From an uncultured Aquimarina sp. (GTDB lineage: Bacteria; Bacteroidota; Bacteroidia; Flavobacteriales; Flavobacteriaceae), in contig CANNFM010000001.1 in assembly GCA_947503835.1 (NCBI GenBank), positions 1 through 64,000 of the forward strand: 64,000 nt of DNA. Reading direction: 5' to 3'. Position numbers and translations under genes: made by a program. Positions within the stretch are counted from its first letter, which is position 1. Each line of letters opens with the position of its first letter. Under the pieces are notes generated by a model, which searched no databases, was not told the origin of the DNA, and worked only from the letters and a program-made list of their open reading frames with translations. Below, piece by piece: positions 1 through 8,198 of the stretch.

Positions 1-112
1 CAGTAGGTAGTATTCAGTAGGTAGTATTCAGTAGGTAGTATTCAGTAGGTAGTATTCAGTAGGTAGTATTCAGTAGGTAGTATTCAGTAGGCAGTGTTCA
101 GTAGGCAGTTGT
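1..112. repeat. 14-bp tandem repeat array
   Basis: Six perfect consecutive copies of CAGTAGGTAGTATT (1-84) are followed by two degenerate copies (85-112) in which the second half becomes CAGTGTT and CAGTTGT. Each 14-mer is two related 7-mers. The array begins at the window edge, so its true length is unknown. The 7-bp phase cannot preserve a reading frame, so it looks non-coding. Confidence 0.95.
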
Positions 113-164
113 CTATGTTCAAATACCTGCCAACTCAACTCCTAACCACTAACGGCTAACAGCC

Positions 165-338
165 AACTGCAAACTGCAAACTGCAAACTGCAAACTGCAA
201 ACTGCAAACCGCAAACTGCAAACCGCAAACTGCAAACTGCAAACCGCAAACTGCAAACCGCAAACTGCAAACTGCAAACTGCAAACTGCAAACCGCAAAC
301 CGCAAACTGCTAACTGCTAACTGCTAACTGCCAACTGC
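165..338. repeat. 7-bp tandem repeat array (AACTGCA/ACCGCAA variants)
   Basis: About 25 consecutive heptamers of the form AACTGCA, with interspersed ACCGCAA-type variants and, at the right end, AACTGCT and AACTGCC. On the opposite strand the unit reads TGCAGTT, so it shares the CAGT core of the array at 1-112 but with inverted polarity. It runs directly into the stop codon (338-340, minus) of the folK-dNK gene. Single-base variants recur along the array, as expected for slippage or unequal-exchange products. Confidence 0.93.
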
Positions 339-1465
339 TAACCACCAACCTCTTCCAAAATCCAAATATAATCAGCTCGGTTTGTTATAAAGTCTCGATC
401 AGACACATCAATAATTTTGACATTCAACTCTGTTTTCGATTTTATATATTGCAGATATCCTTTGTTGATTTTATTAAGATATTCGGCAGGGATTTTTTGC
501 TCATACTCTCGTCCCCTTTTTTTGATATTTTCTAAAAGACGTTCTGTATTTTGATACAAATAAATATACATCCCGGGTTTTGGAAGGTTTACATACATTA
601 AATCAAATACCTTTTTATACAACCTATACTCTTCTTCTTGCAATGTAACTTTGGCAAAAATCAAAGATTTAAACACATCATAATCACTTACCACAAAATC
701 TTTAAACAAATCAAACTGAGCAATATCATCTTGTAAACGTTGATAACGATCTGCCAGAAAAGACATCTCTAACGGAAATGCATAACGCTCCATATCTTCA
801 TAAAACTTGGGCAAAAAAGGATTATCGGCAAAACGTTCTAAAATTAATTTAGCGTTAAACTCTTTAGAGATTAGTTTTGCTAAACTCGTTTTTCCTGCTC
901 CAATATTACCTTCAATAGTAAGGTATTCAAACTTTGATAAACTATACCTTTCTTTAGGGTTTATAATACCCTCCTCAAGTTGCGTTATTTGTGATGTATC
1001 TGAAGTATTTTCTAATAATTGCGCTACAGTTTGCTTCAGCTTAGGATGTATTATCTCTGAAGCAATATCGGACAACGGTTCTAAAACAAACTTTCGATCC
1101 TGGATTGCCGGATGCGGAACTATTAATTTTTCTGTTTCTATCTGCCCTTCCGAAGAAAAAATAACATCAAGATCAATTGTTCTGGCTTCGTACCCTTCTC
1201 CTTTATTACGATTTCTACCCAGTGTATTTTCGATTTCTAAAAGTTTATCTAACACTTCTGCTGTCGAATAAAAGCTTCGAACTGCAATACAAGCATTATA
1301 AAAATCATTACTATCAAAACCCCAAGCCGGAGTTTGGTATACTTTAGAAATTAGAACTACATCTCCAATAATTTGGTATATATGATGGATCGCTTTTTGA
1401 ATAAAATCAAGGCGATCTCCCATATTGCTACCTAACGAAATGTGTATATGATGAGATGTTTTCAA
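338..1465 (-). CDS. folK: HPPK (FolK)-deoxynucleoside kinase fusion protein
   Basis: Bifunctional 375-residue protein. Residues about 6-150 are 6-hydroxymethyl-7,8-dihydropterin pyrophosphokinase, the step before dihydropteroate in folate synthesis; LGSNMGDR (11-18) and the signature ARTIDLDVIF (94-103) are visible. Residues about 179-375 are a deoxynucleoside kinase of the dCK/dGK family, with P-loop GNIGAGKTS (186-194), ERFADNPFL (210-218), a DRY-type motif at 239-241 and an arginine-containing lid around 316-322. The two activities would join folate and deoxynucleotide salvage in one cytosolic chain. This fusion is familiar in Flavobacteriia, so it is not a sequencing artefact. The stop codon abuts the heptad repeat array. 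ATG start; no clear promoter seen. Confidence 0.93.
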   Translation of the reverse strand: MKTSHHIHISLGSNMGDRLDFIQKAIHHIYQIIGDVVLISKVYQTPAWGFDSNDFYNACIAVRSFYSTAEVLDKLLEIENTLGRNRNKGEGYEARTIDLDVIFSSEGQIETEKLIVPHPAIQDRKFVLEPLSDIASEIIHPKLKQTVAQLLENTSDTSQITQLEEGIINPKERYSLSKFEYLTIEGNIGAGKTSLAKLISKEFNAKLILERFADNPFLPKFYEDMERYAFPLEMSFLADRYQRLQDDIAQFDLFKDFVVSDYDVFKSLIFAKVTLQEEEYRLYKKVFDLMYVNLPKPGMYIYLYQNTERLLENIKKRGREYEQKIPAEYLNKINKGYLQYIKSKTELNVKIIDVSDRDFITNRADYIWILEEVGG

Positions 1466-1539
1466 GGTTGGAAATTTATAATCTGGTCAGAACTCCTTAT
1501 TTTTAAGAGCAAATTAAGCAAAACAAAATCACATCACCT

Positions 1540-1547
1540 TATTTTTG
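1540..1547 (+). promoter_or_regulatory. Candidate Bacteroidota -7 element upstream of the YhhQ-family gene
   Basis: Exact TATTTTTG match to TAnnTTTG. No clear TTG -33 box lies 17-23 bp upstream. It would place the transcript start near 1553, downstream of the longest ORF start. Confidence 0.4.
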
Positions 1548-2282
1548 CGTGAACTATTATTAACGATATCTATTTTGAACGCATCTACCCTTAGTCTAAA
1601 AGATAAAAAATCTGCATATAGGATATATCTGATTTTAGGAGCATTGTTTATCTCATCTCTAGTGGCCTCCAACTTAATTTTTCAAAAATTCTTTTATTGG
1701 GATTTTTTTGGAGTATATACTTTTGAAATCTCTGTGGGTATTCTCCCCTATCCAATTACTTTTTTAATCACAGATATTATTAGTGAGGTATTTGGAAAAA
1801 GAAAAGCCAACCAGATTGTTACGGCCGGTATTTTTGCATCATTCTTTTCGTTGATTATTGTCTCTGCATCTTCGGCAGTACCAGCCACTTCATGGTCTCC
1901 TATAAATGATGAAATATTTAGTAAAGTTTTTGGAGCTACGGCCATAGCCGTTTTTGCATCGATGATAGCCTATCTTTTTGCGCAATATATCGATATTCAG
2001 ATTTTTCATTTCTGGAAACGTGTTACCAAAGGAAAGCACTTATGGCTACGTAATAATTTTTCTACATTCTCTTCGCAATTTATAGATACACTAACTGTCC
2101 TTTTATTACTCTGTTCTACCGGCATCATACATTGGGATCGTTTTGGACTATTGTTACTTAACGGGTTCTTATTTAAAGTACTTGTTGCTGCATTAGACAC
2201 TCCTATTTTATACCTGGGAGTATATGTTTTAAGAAGAAGGTTTAGATTAAAACAAGGAGGAGAACTTGCTTTAGAAATTTAA
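1545..2282 (+). CDS. Queuosine precursor transporter (YhhQ/QueT family)
   Basis: Hydrophobic 245-residue protein of the VUT/YhhQ family, which imports queuosine precursors (preQ0/preQ1 in E. coli) across the inner membrane for tRNA modification. Several membrane helices are evident, and the family-typical stretches ASNLIFQKFFYW, ITDIISEVFGKRKAN and LDTPILYLGVY can be seen. The outermost in-frame start (TTG, 1545) coincides with the end of an exact -7 box at 1540-1547, so translation probably starts downstream, for example at the TTG at 1575 just before the segment NASTLSLKDKK. Family assignment is firm; the substrate is inferred. Confidence 0.85.
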   Translation: MRELLLTISILNASTLSLKDKKSAYRIYLILGALFISSLVASNLIFQKFFYWDFFGVYTFEISVGILPYPITFLITDIISEVFGKRKANQIVTAGIFASFFSLIIVSASSAVPATSWSPINDEIFSKVFGATAIAVFASMIAYLFAQYIDIQIFHFWKRVTKGKHLWLRNNFSTFSSQFIDTLTVLLLLCSTGIIHWDRFGLLLLNGFLFKVLVAALDTPILYLGVYVLRRRFRLKQGGELALEI

Positions 2283-2317
2283 AATCTAACAAATAGTTAA
2301 CTTAAAAAAGTAACATA

Positions 2318-2325
2318 TATCTTTG
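2318..2325 (+). promoter_or_regulatory. Candidate -7 element for the AsmA-like gene
   Basis: TATCTTTG is an exact TAnnTTTG match 33 bp before the ATG at 2359. The -33 region is not a clean TTG. Confidence 0.45.
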
Positions 2326-2358
2326 TAAACCTTTATTTTACATAAAAGCCTCACACAC

Positions 2359-4998
2359 ATGAAAAAAGCCCTCAAAATCCTTGGTATCGTTTTACTACTA
2401 TTTATTATCGGAGTCGTTTCTGTTCCCTTTTTATTTAAAGGAACAATCCAAGATAAAGTACGTTATTTGGTCAATGAACATGTAAATGCTAAAGTTGATT
2501 TTGCCGATATAGATATAAGTCTTTTAAGAAGTTTTCCTAAGGCTTCGGTTATTATTAATGAACTTTCTATACTTAATTATGCTCCGTTTGAAGGCGATAC
2601 ATTAGCCTACTCTAAAAGAATAGCCCTGGATATGTCTATTAACGAATTATTCAAAGACGCATCTGAAGCTATAAGTGTACAAAAAATTATAATCGATGAG
2701 GCCAATATTGCTATTAAGACTGACTCTCTGGGAAATTCAAACTTAGACATCGCCCGAAAACAAGACGAGACTCCAGAACCCACTCCTGAAGAAGAAGACA
2801 GCTCTTTTAGTTTTGCGCTAGAACATTACGAAATTAATGACAGTAATATCCTATTTAAAGATGATGTAAGTAAAACATTCCTAGAAATGGCACATCTAAA
2901 CCATAGCGGTGACGGGTCTGTATCTGGTGAAAAGGTAATTTTAGACACACAAACTAATGCTGAAGTTTCTTTTAGTCTAGACGAGACTAAATATCTAAAC
3001 AAAAACAAAATAAAGCTCGATGCCCAGATAGAATTGGATCTCAAAAATCAACGATATTCTTTTAAAGAAAATAAAGCATTAATTAATAGGTTACCATTAG
3101 AGTTTACAGGTTTTGTACAATTACAAGAAAAATACACCGATGTGGATCTTAGTTTTAAAACGCCAACATCAGATTTTAAGAATTTTCTTGCGGTTATCCC
3201 AGAAACCTATACTAAAAACCTCGATGGTGTGCAGACCAGTGGAGATTTTTCAATCAATGGTAGTATCAAAGGAAAATCAGACGACACCTATATCCCAAAA
3301 ATGGATATTAACATTGTATCACATAATGCAGCCTTTAAATATCCAGATTTACCCAAAGGAATCAAAAACATTAATATAGATACACAAATTAAGAATGAAA
3401 CTGGTTTAGTTGATGATACCTATATCAAAATTGGCAATCTTACCTTTAAAATAGATCAGGATTCTTTTGCTGCAAATGGTAGTTTAAGAAACCTTACCAA
3501 AAACATGATTGTAGACATGGCATTAAAAGGAACCTTAAACCTGGCCAATCTAAATCAGGCATATCCTCTAGAACTTGAAGAAAAGCTAAATGGTGTTGTA
3601 CATGCAGATATCAAGACTCATTTTGATATGCAATCCTTAGAAAAAGAGCAGTATCAAAATGTAAAAAGTTCAGGTACTGCGAGTATTTCTGAATTCACTT
3701 ATGCTTCAGCCGAAATACCTAATGAAATAAAAATCGAGAAAGCTAACGTGAGTTTCAATCCTCAGACCATCTCACTGGATCAGATGCAAGCTACTACCGG
3801 TAAATCTGATCTTGCTGCAACGGGTACTATTGATAATCTTATGGGATTTTTATTTGCAAAACAGGACCTAAAAGGAAACTTTGATGTAAACTCTAATGTG
3901 TTTGCAGTAAGTGATTTTATGGTTAATGAAGAGGAAGAAGAAGAAGAAAAAACCAAAGAGGTAAGCACTACAGAAGAAGAAAGTATGAAAATTCCTTCTT
4001 TTTTGGATGCCACACTTAACTTTGACACCAAAAAGGTATTATACGATAATTTAGAGTTACAAAACGCAAAGGGAACCGTAAGGATAAAGGACGAAACGGC
4101 ATACTTAGAAAATGTAACCTCCAATATCTTTAACGGAGGCATGGCTATAAATGGTAATGTATCTACCAAATCCAAAGTTCCTACTTTTGAAATGGCATTG
4201 GACTTAAGTAAAGTAGATATCGTACAATCATTTAACAACTTAGAATTATTAAAAGGCCTGGCACCAATTGCAAGAGCACTAACGGGTAATCTTACCACGC
4301 AAATGAGTCTTAATGGTAATCTAAGTGACGATCTGGTTCCTGTATTAACCTCATTAAAAGGTAAAGCATTAGCAGAAATCCTTAATGCACAAGTATCTAC
4401 TACCAAAACCCCACTTATATCAAAGCTAAATAGTCAACTTAGTTTTGTTGAAATGGATAAACTAAATCTTAAGGACATCAAAACAAACCTTAGTTTTGAT
4501 GACGGAAAAATCAATGTAAAACCTTTTGAATTTGATGTTGAAGGAATAAAAATTACTGCCGGAGGTAGTCATAGTTTTGATCGAAGCATGAATTATAATG
4601 TTTCTTTAGACCTACCCGCAAAATACTTAGGTGATGAGGTAGGCAGTCTAATGTCTCAGCTCAACGAAGAAGAAGCAAACAATATGACCGTTGCGCTTCC
4701 AATAGGCATCTCAGGAAATTTTACAAACCCAAAAATTAATTTAAATACCGGACAAGCAGTAAAAGAGCTTACCCAGCAATTGATAAACAAACAAAAGGAG
4801 AAAACAAAAAATCAATTGGTAGATAAAGGTCAAAAAGCATTGACAGATTTATTAGGTGGATCCAAAAAGGATACAGACTCTAAAAAGGATGATACCCCAA
4901 AAAACACAGAAGAGACTATAAAAAACACTGCCAAGAACATTCTTGGTGGTTTCCTTGGAAAGAAAAAAAAGAAAGACACTACAAAGACAGGTAATTAA
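2359..4998 (+). CDS. AsmA-like envelope protein
   Basis: An 879-residue protein with one N-terminal membrane helix (about 4-27) and a long, beta-rich, repetitive periplasmic body typical of the AsmA superfamily. Members are thought to shuttle or organise lipids between inner and outer membranes. The C-terminal family hallmark is seen as ALPIGISGNFTNPKIN near residue 780-797. An acidic run (EEEEEEE, around residue 527-533) interrupts the middle, and the tail (about 805-879) is lysine-rich and probably disordered. It stands alone between its own promoter and a terminator. The role in lipid transport is family knowledge, not shown here. Confidence 0.85.
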   Translation: MKKALKILGIVLLLFIIGVVSVPFLFKGTIQDKVRYLVNEHVNAKVDFADIDISLLRSFPKASVIINELSILNYAPFEGDTLAYSKRIALDMSINELFKDASEAISVQKIIIDEANIAIKTDSLGNSNLDIARKQDETPEPTPEEEDSSFSFALEHYEINDSNILFKDDVSKTFLEMAHLNHSGDGSVSGEKVILDTQTNAEVSFSLDETKYLNKNKIKLDAQIELDLKNQRYSFKENKALINRLPLEFTGFVQLQEKYTDVDLSFKTPTSDFKNFLAVIPETYTKNLDGVQTSGDFSINGSIKGKSDDTYIPKMDINIVSHNAAFKYPDLPKGIKNINIDTQIKNETGLVDDTYIKIGNLTFKIDQDSFAANGSLRNLTKNMIVDMALKGTLNLANLNQAYPLELEEKLNGVVHADIKTHFDMQSLEKEQYQNVKSSGTASISEFTYASAEIPNEIKIEKANVSFNPQTISLDQMQATTGKSDLAATGTIDNLMGFLFAKQDLKGNFDVNSNVFAVSDFMVNEEEEEEEKTKEVSTTEEESMKIPSFLDATLNFDTKKVLYDNLELQNAKGTVRIKDETAYLENVTSNIFNGGMAINGNVSTKSKVPTFEMALDLSKVDIVQSFNNLELLKGLAPIARALTGNLTTQMSLNGNLSDDLVPVLTSLKGKALAEILNAQVSTTKTPLISKLNSQLSFVEMDKLNLKDIKTNLSFDDGKINVKPFEFDVEGIKITAGGSHSFDRSMNYNVSLDLPAKYLGDEVGSLMSQLNEEEANNMTVALPIGISGNFTNPKINLNTGQAVKELTQQLINKQKEKTKNQLVDKGQKALTDLLGGSKKDTDSKKDDTPKNTEETIKNTAKNILGGFLGKKKKKDTTKTGN

Positions 4999-5031
4999 AT
5001 AAGGAAAACAAACATATAGTTTACACTACTA

Positions 5032-5061
5032 AATCAGCTTCCTAATGAAGCTGATTTTTTT
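5032..5061 (+). terminator. Rho-independent terminator after the AsmA-like gene
   Basis: Perfect 10-bp stem (AATCAGCTTC / GAAGCTGATT) with a 5-nt loop (CTAAT), followed by a T run; 34 bp after the stop codon. Confidence 0.9.
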
Positions 5062-5539
5062 ATACGAAATGATTACTAATTTTTATAACCCCTAACACCA
5101 TTAGACATAGCCGTTTTTACATAAAGTTTTACTTTAAAAAAACCATCTTTATTGCTAAATTCTAACAAGTTGCATTCTAAAACAATCGTTTTTCAAGCTG
5201 TTTTAATGAAAATAATCTAGGAAAAAACGAATAAAAAAACCTAAAAACCTAGGGAAAAAACCCCATTTTAATCAAAAATTAGCATAAATTATCAATGTTG
5301 TTCAATATTTTAACGCTATTATTGAACATTAGTTAAAATACTGGTTTTCAATAAAATAAATGTTAAAATTGTAGGAATTATACTAATAAAAACATGATAA
5401 TTTGAGTCAAAATAACGATTAACGTACAAAGTTTACGGTAAACACGTAACCAATTTATTTGAAACTCTTATAACTTAGTGTTCCTGAAATTGGAAGAAAG
5501 AAATTTCCTCCAAAATTTTAACCCCAAAAATAACCTATC
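5062..5539. other. Long AT-rich intergenic region before the beta-helix gene
   Basis: About 480 bp without a convincing ORF or RNA gene. It holds an inverted repeat at 5299-5328 (TGTTCAATA / TATTGAACA-type 9-bp arms, 12-nt loop) and a perfect 13-bp dyad GTTTACGGTAAAC at 5431-5443. No exact TAnnTTTG promoter was found near the downstream start. It probably carries regulatory sequence for the gene at 5540. Confidence 0.6.
5431..5443. promoter_or_regulatory. Dyad GTTTACGGTAAAC, possible operator
   Basis: Perfect inverted repeat (GTTTAC-G-GTAAAC) 97 bp before the ATG of the secreted beta-helix gene. Its TTTACGGT core resembles the dyads at 12168-12184 and 41136-41152, but the remainder diverges, so common regulation is only a possibility. 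Confidence 0.35.
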
Positions 5540-6817
5540 ATGACAAAAAGATGTTCTTTAGTTACAACTTGTATACTACTATTTTCTTCTTTTATAACAA
5601 TTGCACAAGATTTTAATGAAAATAACAACAAATGGACAAGAGGCTGGACCAACTTTGTTCCTAATAAAACAGACTACCCAAAAGCTGAAGAGAAATTACC
5701 TAATATTATTGCTAACAATACGTACTTAAGAAACGACATTGTTTATTTAATGTCTGGAGATGTATATGTAATTAATGGTGCTTCTTTAACAATACAAGAA
5801 GGAACTATAATTAGATGTGATCATCAAAACCCGGCAAACCTCATTGTTACTAAAGGTGCAAAGTTGGTAGCCGCTGGATCGATGGCCTATCCTATCGTAT
5901 TTACTTCTAACAAAGCACCCAAATCCAGGAATAGTGGAGATTGGGGTGGTATTGTAATAGCAGGATCAGGAAAAGTTAATACAGTATCTGGTAACGGTAT
6001 TATACGAGGAAATTTTAAACCTCAATTCTCTGTTTATGGAGGCAATCAAGATAACGAAGAAACTACAATTCTAAGATATGTAAGAATAGAATTCTCTGGA
6101 AATTCTATGAAAAGAAAACAAGGATCTAATGGTTTATCACTATACGGATTAGGTACCTCGTCTATAGTCGACAATATAATGGTAAGTCATGCTGGTCAAG
6201 ATTCGTATAACGTACATGGCGGGAAAAACAATATTCGAAACCTGGTATCACTAAAGGCTCAAGGAAATGACTTTCAGATTTCTGAAGGATTTAAGGGAAA
6301 TTTAAGTAGCATCATTGCTATTCGGCATCCATACATTACCAGCTCAAAAGGTTCTTATGCTATAGCAGTGGATGGTTATGACAAAAATATGGGATATACC
6401 AATCCCAGTTCGGTTACCGACGTTACTATATCTAATGCCACTCTTGTTAATTTATCAGACAAAACTAATTATCAACATACGAACTCTGCGATTTCAACAT
6501 CCAATCTTGCTATGACTTATATTCATAATTCTAAAATATCTGGCTTCTCGGATGTTGTAAAGTTTGACAAATCTTATGTTTCTCTTCCAAAAATACAGAA
6601 AGCATTTATGATGGATAATAGCTTCTTTAACATCCACGGTGAAGGTGTAGACGTTGTAAATCAATCCATCGAAAAAGAATCACTAAACATTCTTAAATAC
6701 AATAGATTTACTAAAACTTTTATTGATGTGAATGAATTGTTTAGCAATCCATTAAGCCATGTTGTTCCAAAGTTTGAATTAAAACAATCATTAAACACCT
6801 ATATGGTTATGCAATAA
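5540..6817 (+). CDS. Secreted right-handed beta-helix-like protein
   Basis: A 425-residue protein with an N-terminal signal peptide (about 1-22, ending before QDFNEN). The body has short repeated strands such as GDVYVINGASLTIQEGTIIR, GAKLVAAGS, GDWGGIVIAGSG and NIRNLVSLKAQGNDFQISEG, the pattern of a parallel beta-helix. The GDWGGIVIAG type motif is common in secreted Bacteroidota proteins of unknown function. I see no C-terminal type IX sorting domain and no lipobox, so the destination could be periplasm or medium. Polysaccharide binding or cleavage is common for this fold, but no catalytic motif can be named. A small secreted protein gene follows after 60 bp. Confidence 0.75.
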   Translation: MTKRCSLVTTCILLFSSFITIAQDFNENNNKWTRGWTNFVPNKTDYPKAEEKLPNIIANNTYLRNDIVYLMSGDVYVINGASLTIQEGTIIRCDHQNPANLIVTKGAKLVAAGSMAYPIVFTSNKAPKSRNSGDWGGIVIAGSGKVNTVSGNGIIRGNFKPQFSVYGGNQDNEETTILRYVRIEFSGNSMKRKQGSNGLSLYGLGTSSIVDNIMVSHAGQDSYNVHGGKNNIRNLVSLKAQGNDFQISEGFKGNLSSIIAIRHPYITSSKGSYAIAVDGYDKNMGYTNPSSVTDVTISNATLVNLSDKTNYQHTNSAISTSNLAMTYIHNSKISGFSDVVKFDKSYVSLPKIQKAFMMDNSFFNIHGEGVDVVNQSIEKESLNILKYNRFTKTFIDVNELFSNPLSHVVPKFELKQSLNTYMVMQ

Positions 6818-6877
6818 ATAAAGTTTCTATTGATTTTATGATATTAAAACCAGTTTGAATATAATTACTAAGATACC

Positions 6878-7318
6878 ATGATTAGATTATTAATAAGCTT
6901 TGTTTTCTTTTTACTAGTTAACTCTGTTTTTTCTCAAAAAGCCAACGAAGCTACATTTTTCACTCAAAAGAAGCAGATCACTAAATTTCATACCATTAGC
7001 GATCTTGAAAATCGAAAAAAAGGAGAGCTTATAAAATTATACCAAGATCGAGTAGAAGAAATCATGACGGTACTTCCGTTTCTGTCTCTTACCAATGAAC
7101 CTGGTGTACGACTAGAAGATATAGGTATAAAAGAAGATTCTCGTCATCTTAAAATTTTAAAAAACAATACAGAAAGTACCGAGAAAAATTTTGAGACAAC
7201 CAAAGAGGCTATAGAAGAGCTGGTTGCATATGCCGATACCGAAAAAATCATTGGAACAATCCTCTATTTTGAAGAAATCATCAAAAAAATGAGAATAGGA
7301 GTCAATGGCAATTTCTAA
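6878..7318 (+). CDS. Small secreted helical protein, unknown function
   Basis: A 146-residue protein with a clear signal peptide (about 1-19, MIRLLISFVFFLLVNSVFS then QKANEA). The mature part is charged and mostly helical (KKGELIKLYQDRVEEIM, STEKNFETTKEAIEELVAY), with no cysteine and no recognisable domain. It lies 60 bp after the beta-helix gene on the same strand and a terminator follows, so the two may be co-transcribed. I do not recognise a family. Confidence 0.7.
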   Translation: MIRLLISFVFFLLVNSVFSQKANEATFFTQKKQITKFHTISDLENRKKGELIKLYQDRVEEIMTVLPFLSLTNEPGVRLEDIGIKEDSRHLKILKNNTESTEKNFETTKEAIEELVAYADTEKIIGTILYFEEIIKKMRIGVNGNF

Positions 7319-7369
7319 AAAGGACAAATAAATTGTAATGTGTTTAAATTATCATATTTACTTAGGGTT

Positions 7370-7404
7370 GGAAGCGGTTATATATAGCCGCTTCCTTATT
7401 TTTT
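7370..7404 (+). terminator. Terminator after the beta-helix/small-protein pair
   Basis: Stem GGAAGCGG / CCGCTTCC (8 bp, 10-nt loop) followed by a T-rich tract; 51 bp after the stop codon at 7318. Confidence 0.85.
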
Positions 7405-7460
7405 AAAAAACTCACTTCTGAGGTTTGTAAGATTTCTTTGTTGAAAGCTACTAAATAACC

Positions 7461-8093
7461 ATGATACTACTATATCTTTTAATCGGAGTCCTTATAGCTA
7501 CGGTAGGCGCAATACCTCTTGGCGCTGTTAACCTTGCCGTGATTAATACGTCTATAAAAGAAAGTATTAAAAACGCATCGTATATCGCTTTGGCAGCTGG
7601 AATAGGTGAAGTACTATTGGCCCTTTTCGCATTACATTGCAGTATGGAATTATCCGAATTTTTTCTACAAAACCAGTGGATACAAATTAGTTTCATCGCG
7701 GCTTTCTTTTTGATCGGTTTATATTTTATGTATTTGGCAAGTAAAACTACTCCGAACAATAAACAACGTAAACTTAGGCTATTCAATTCTAAATTTCTTA
7801 CTGGTTTTTCTTTAGCTATATTAAATCCCCCGGTAATTGTATATTGGATCTTAGCCATTTCTCTTACCAACAAGCATATTCTCAAATTAACTACTCAGAA
7901 CCCTATATCATCTCTATTCCTTTTCTTTTTAGGAATTTACCTGGGAAAAATCGGAACACTTTACTTTTATAGTAAATGGGGTAATAAAATGGCTCAAAAA
8001 CAAGGAGACTCTAAAGCCAAGCTTCATAGAATCATAGGGTCTGCCTTATTAGTACTTTCTATTTTCCAAAGTATTAAGATTATTATCGATTAG
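7461..8093 (+). CDS. LysE/RhtB family amino-acid exporter
   Basis: A 210-residue inner-membrane protein with six likely helices. The N-terminal helix with GAIPLGAVNLAVINTSIKES matches the G-x-x-P-G-P/A-x-x family hallmark of LysE-type exporters, and LTGFSLAILNPPVIVYWILA is the conserved mid-protein NPP motif helix. Family members export basic or neutral amino acids or homoserine lactones; the substrate here is unknown. It is followed by a decarboxylase gene that has its own promoter. Confidence 0.85.
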   Translation: MILLYLLIGVLIATVGAIPLGAVNLAVINTSIKESIKNASYIALAAGIGEVLLALFALHCSMELSEFFLQNQWIQISFIAAFFLIGLYFMYLASKTTPNNKQRKLRLFNSKFLTGFSLAILNPPVIVYWILAISLTNKHILKLTTQNPISSLFLFFLGIYLGKIGTLYFYSKWGNKMAQKQGDSKAKLHRIIGSALLVLSIFQSIKIIID

Positions 8094-8162
8094 TACTGTT
8101 TTATAGTACTAAAATACTGCTTTTTCGCATGAATATACAAGTATATATCTCTAGGCAGTGTT

Positions 8163-8170
8163 TACCTTTG
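8163..8170 (+). promoter_or_regulatory. Candidate -7 element for the PLP decarboxylase gene
   Basis: TACCTTTG, an exact TAnnTTTG match about 29 bp before the ATG at 8199. No clean TTG lies at the -33 spacing. Confidence 0.45.
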
Positions 8171-8198
8171 TTATTTATTTCGATAAAGCTAAATACTA

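Noticed and set aside
1..340. CRISPR array
   Set aside because: Repeats are contiguous 7- and 14-mers with no spacers of unique sequence and no cas genes near.
807..1271. Plus-strand frame of 154 codons inside folK-dNK
   Set aside because: Antisense shadow of a well-supported gene, with no family resemblance.
3780..4406. 208-codon minus-strand frame inside the AsmA-like gene
   Set aside because: Shadow frame; serine/leucine-rich composition typical of antisense translation of this base composition.
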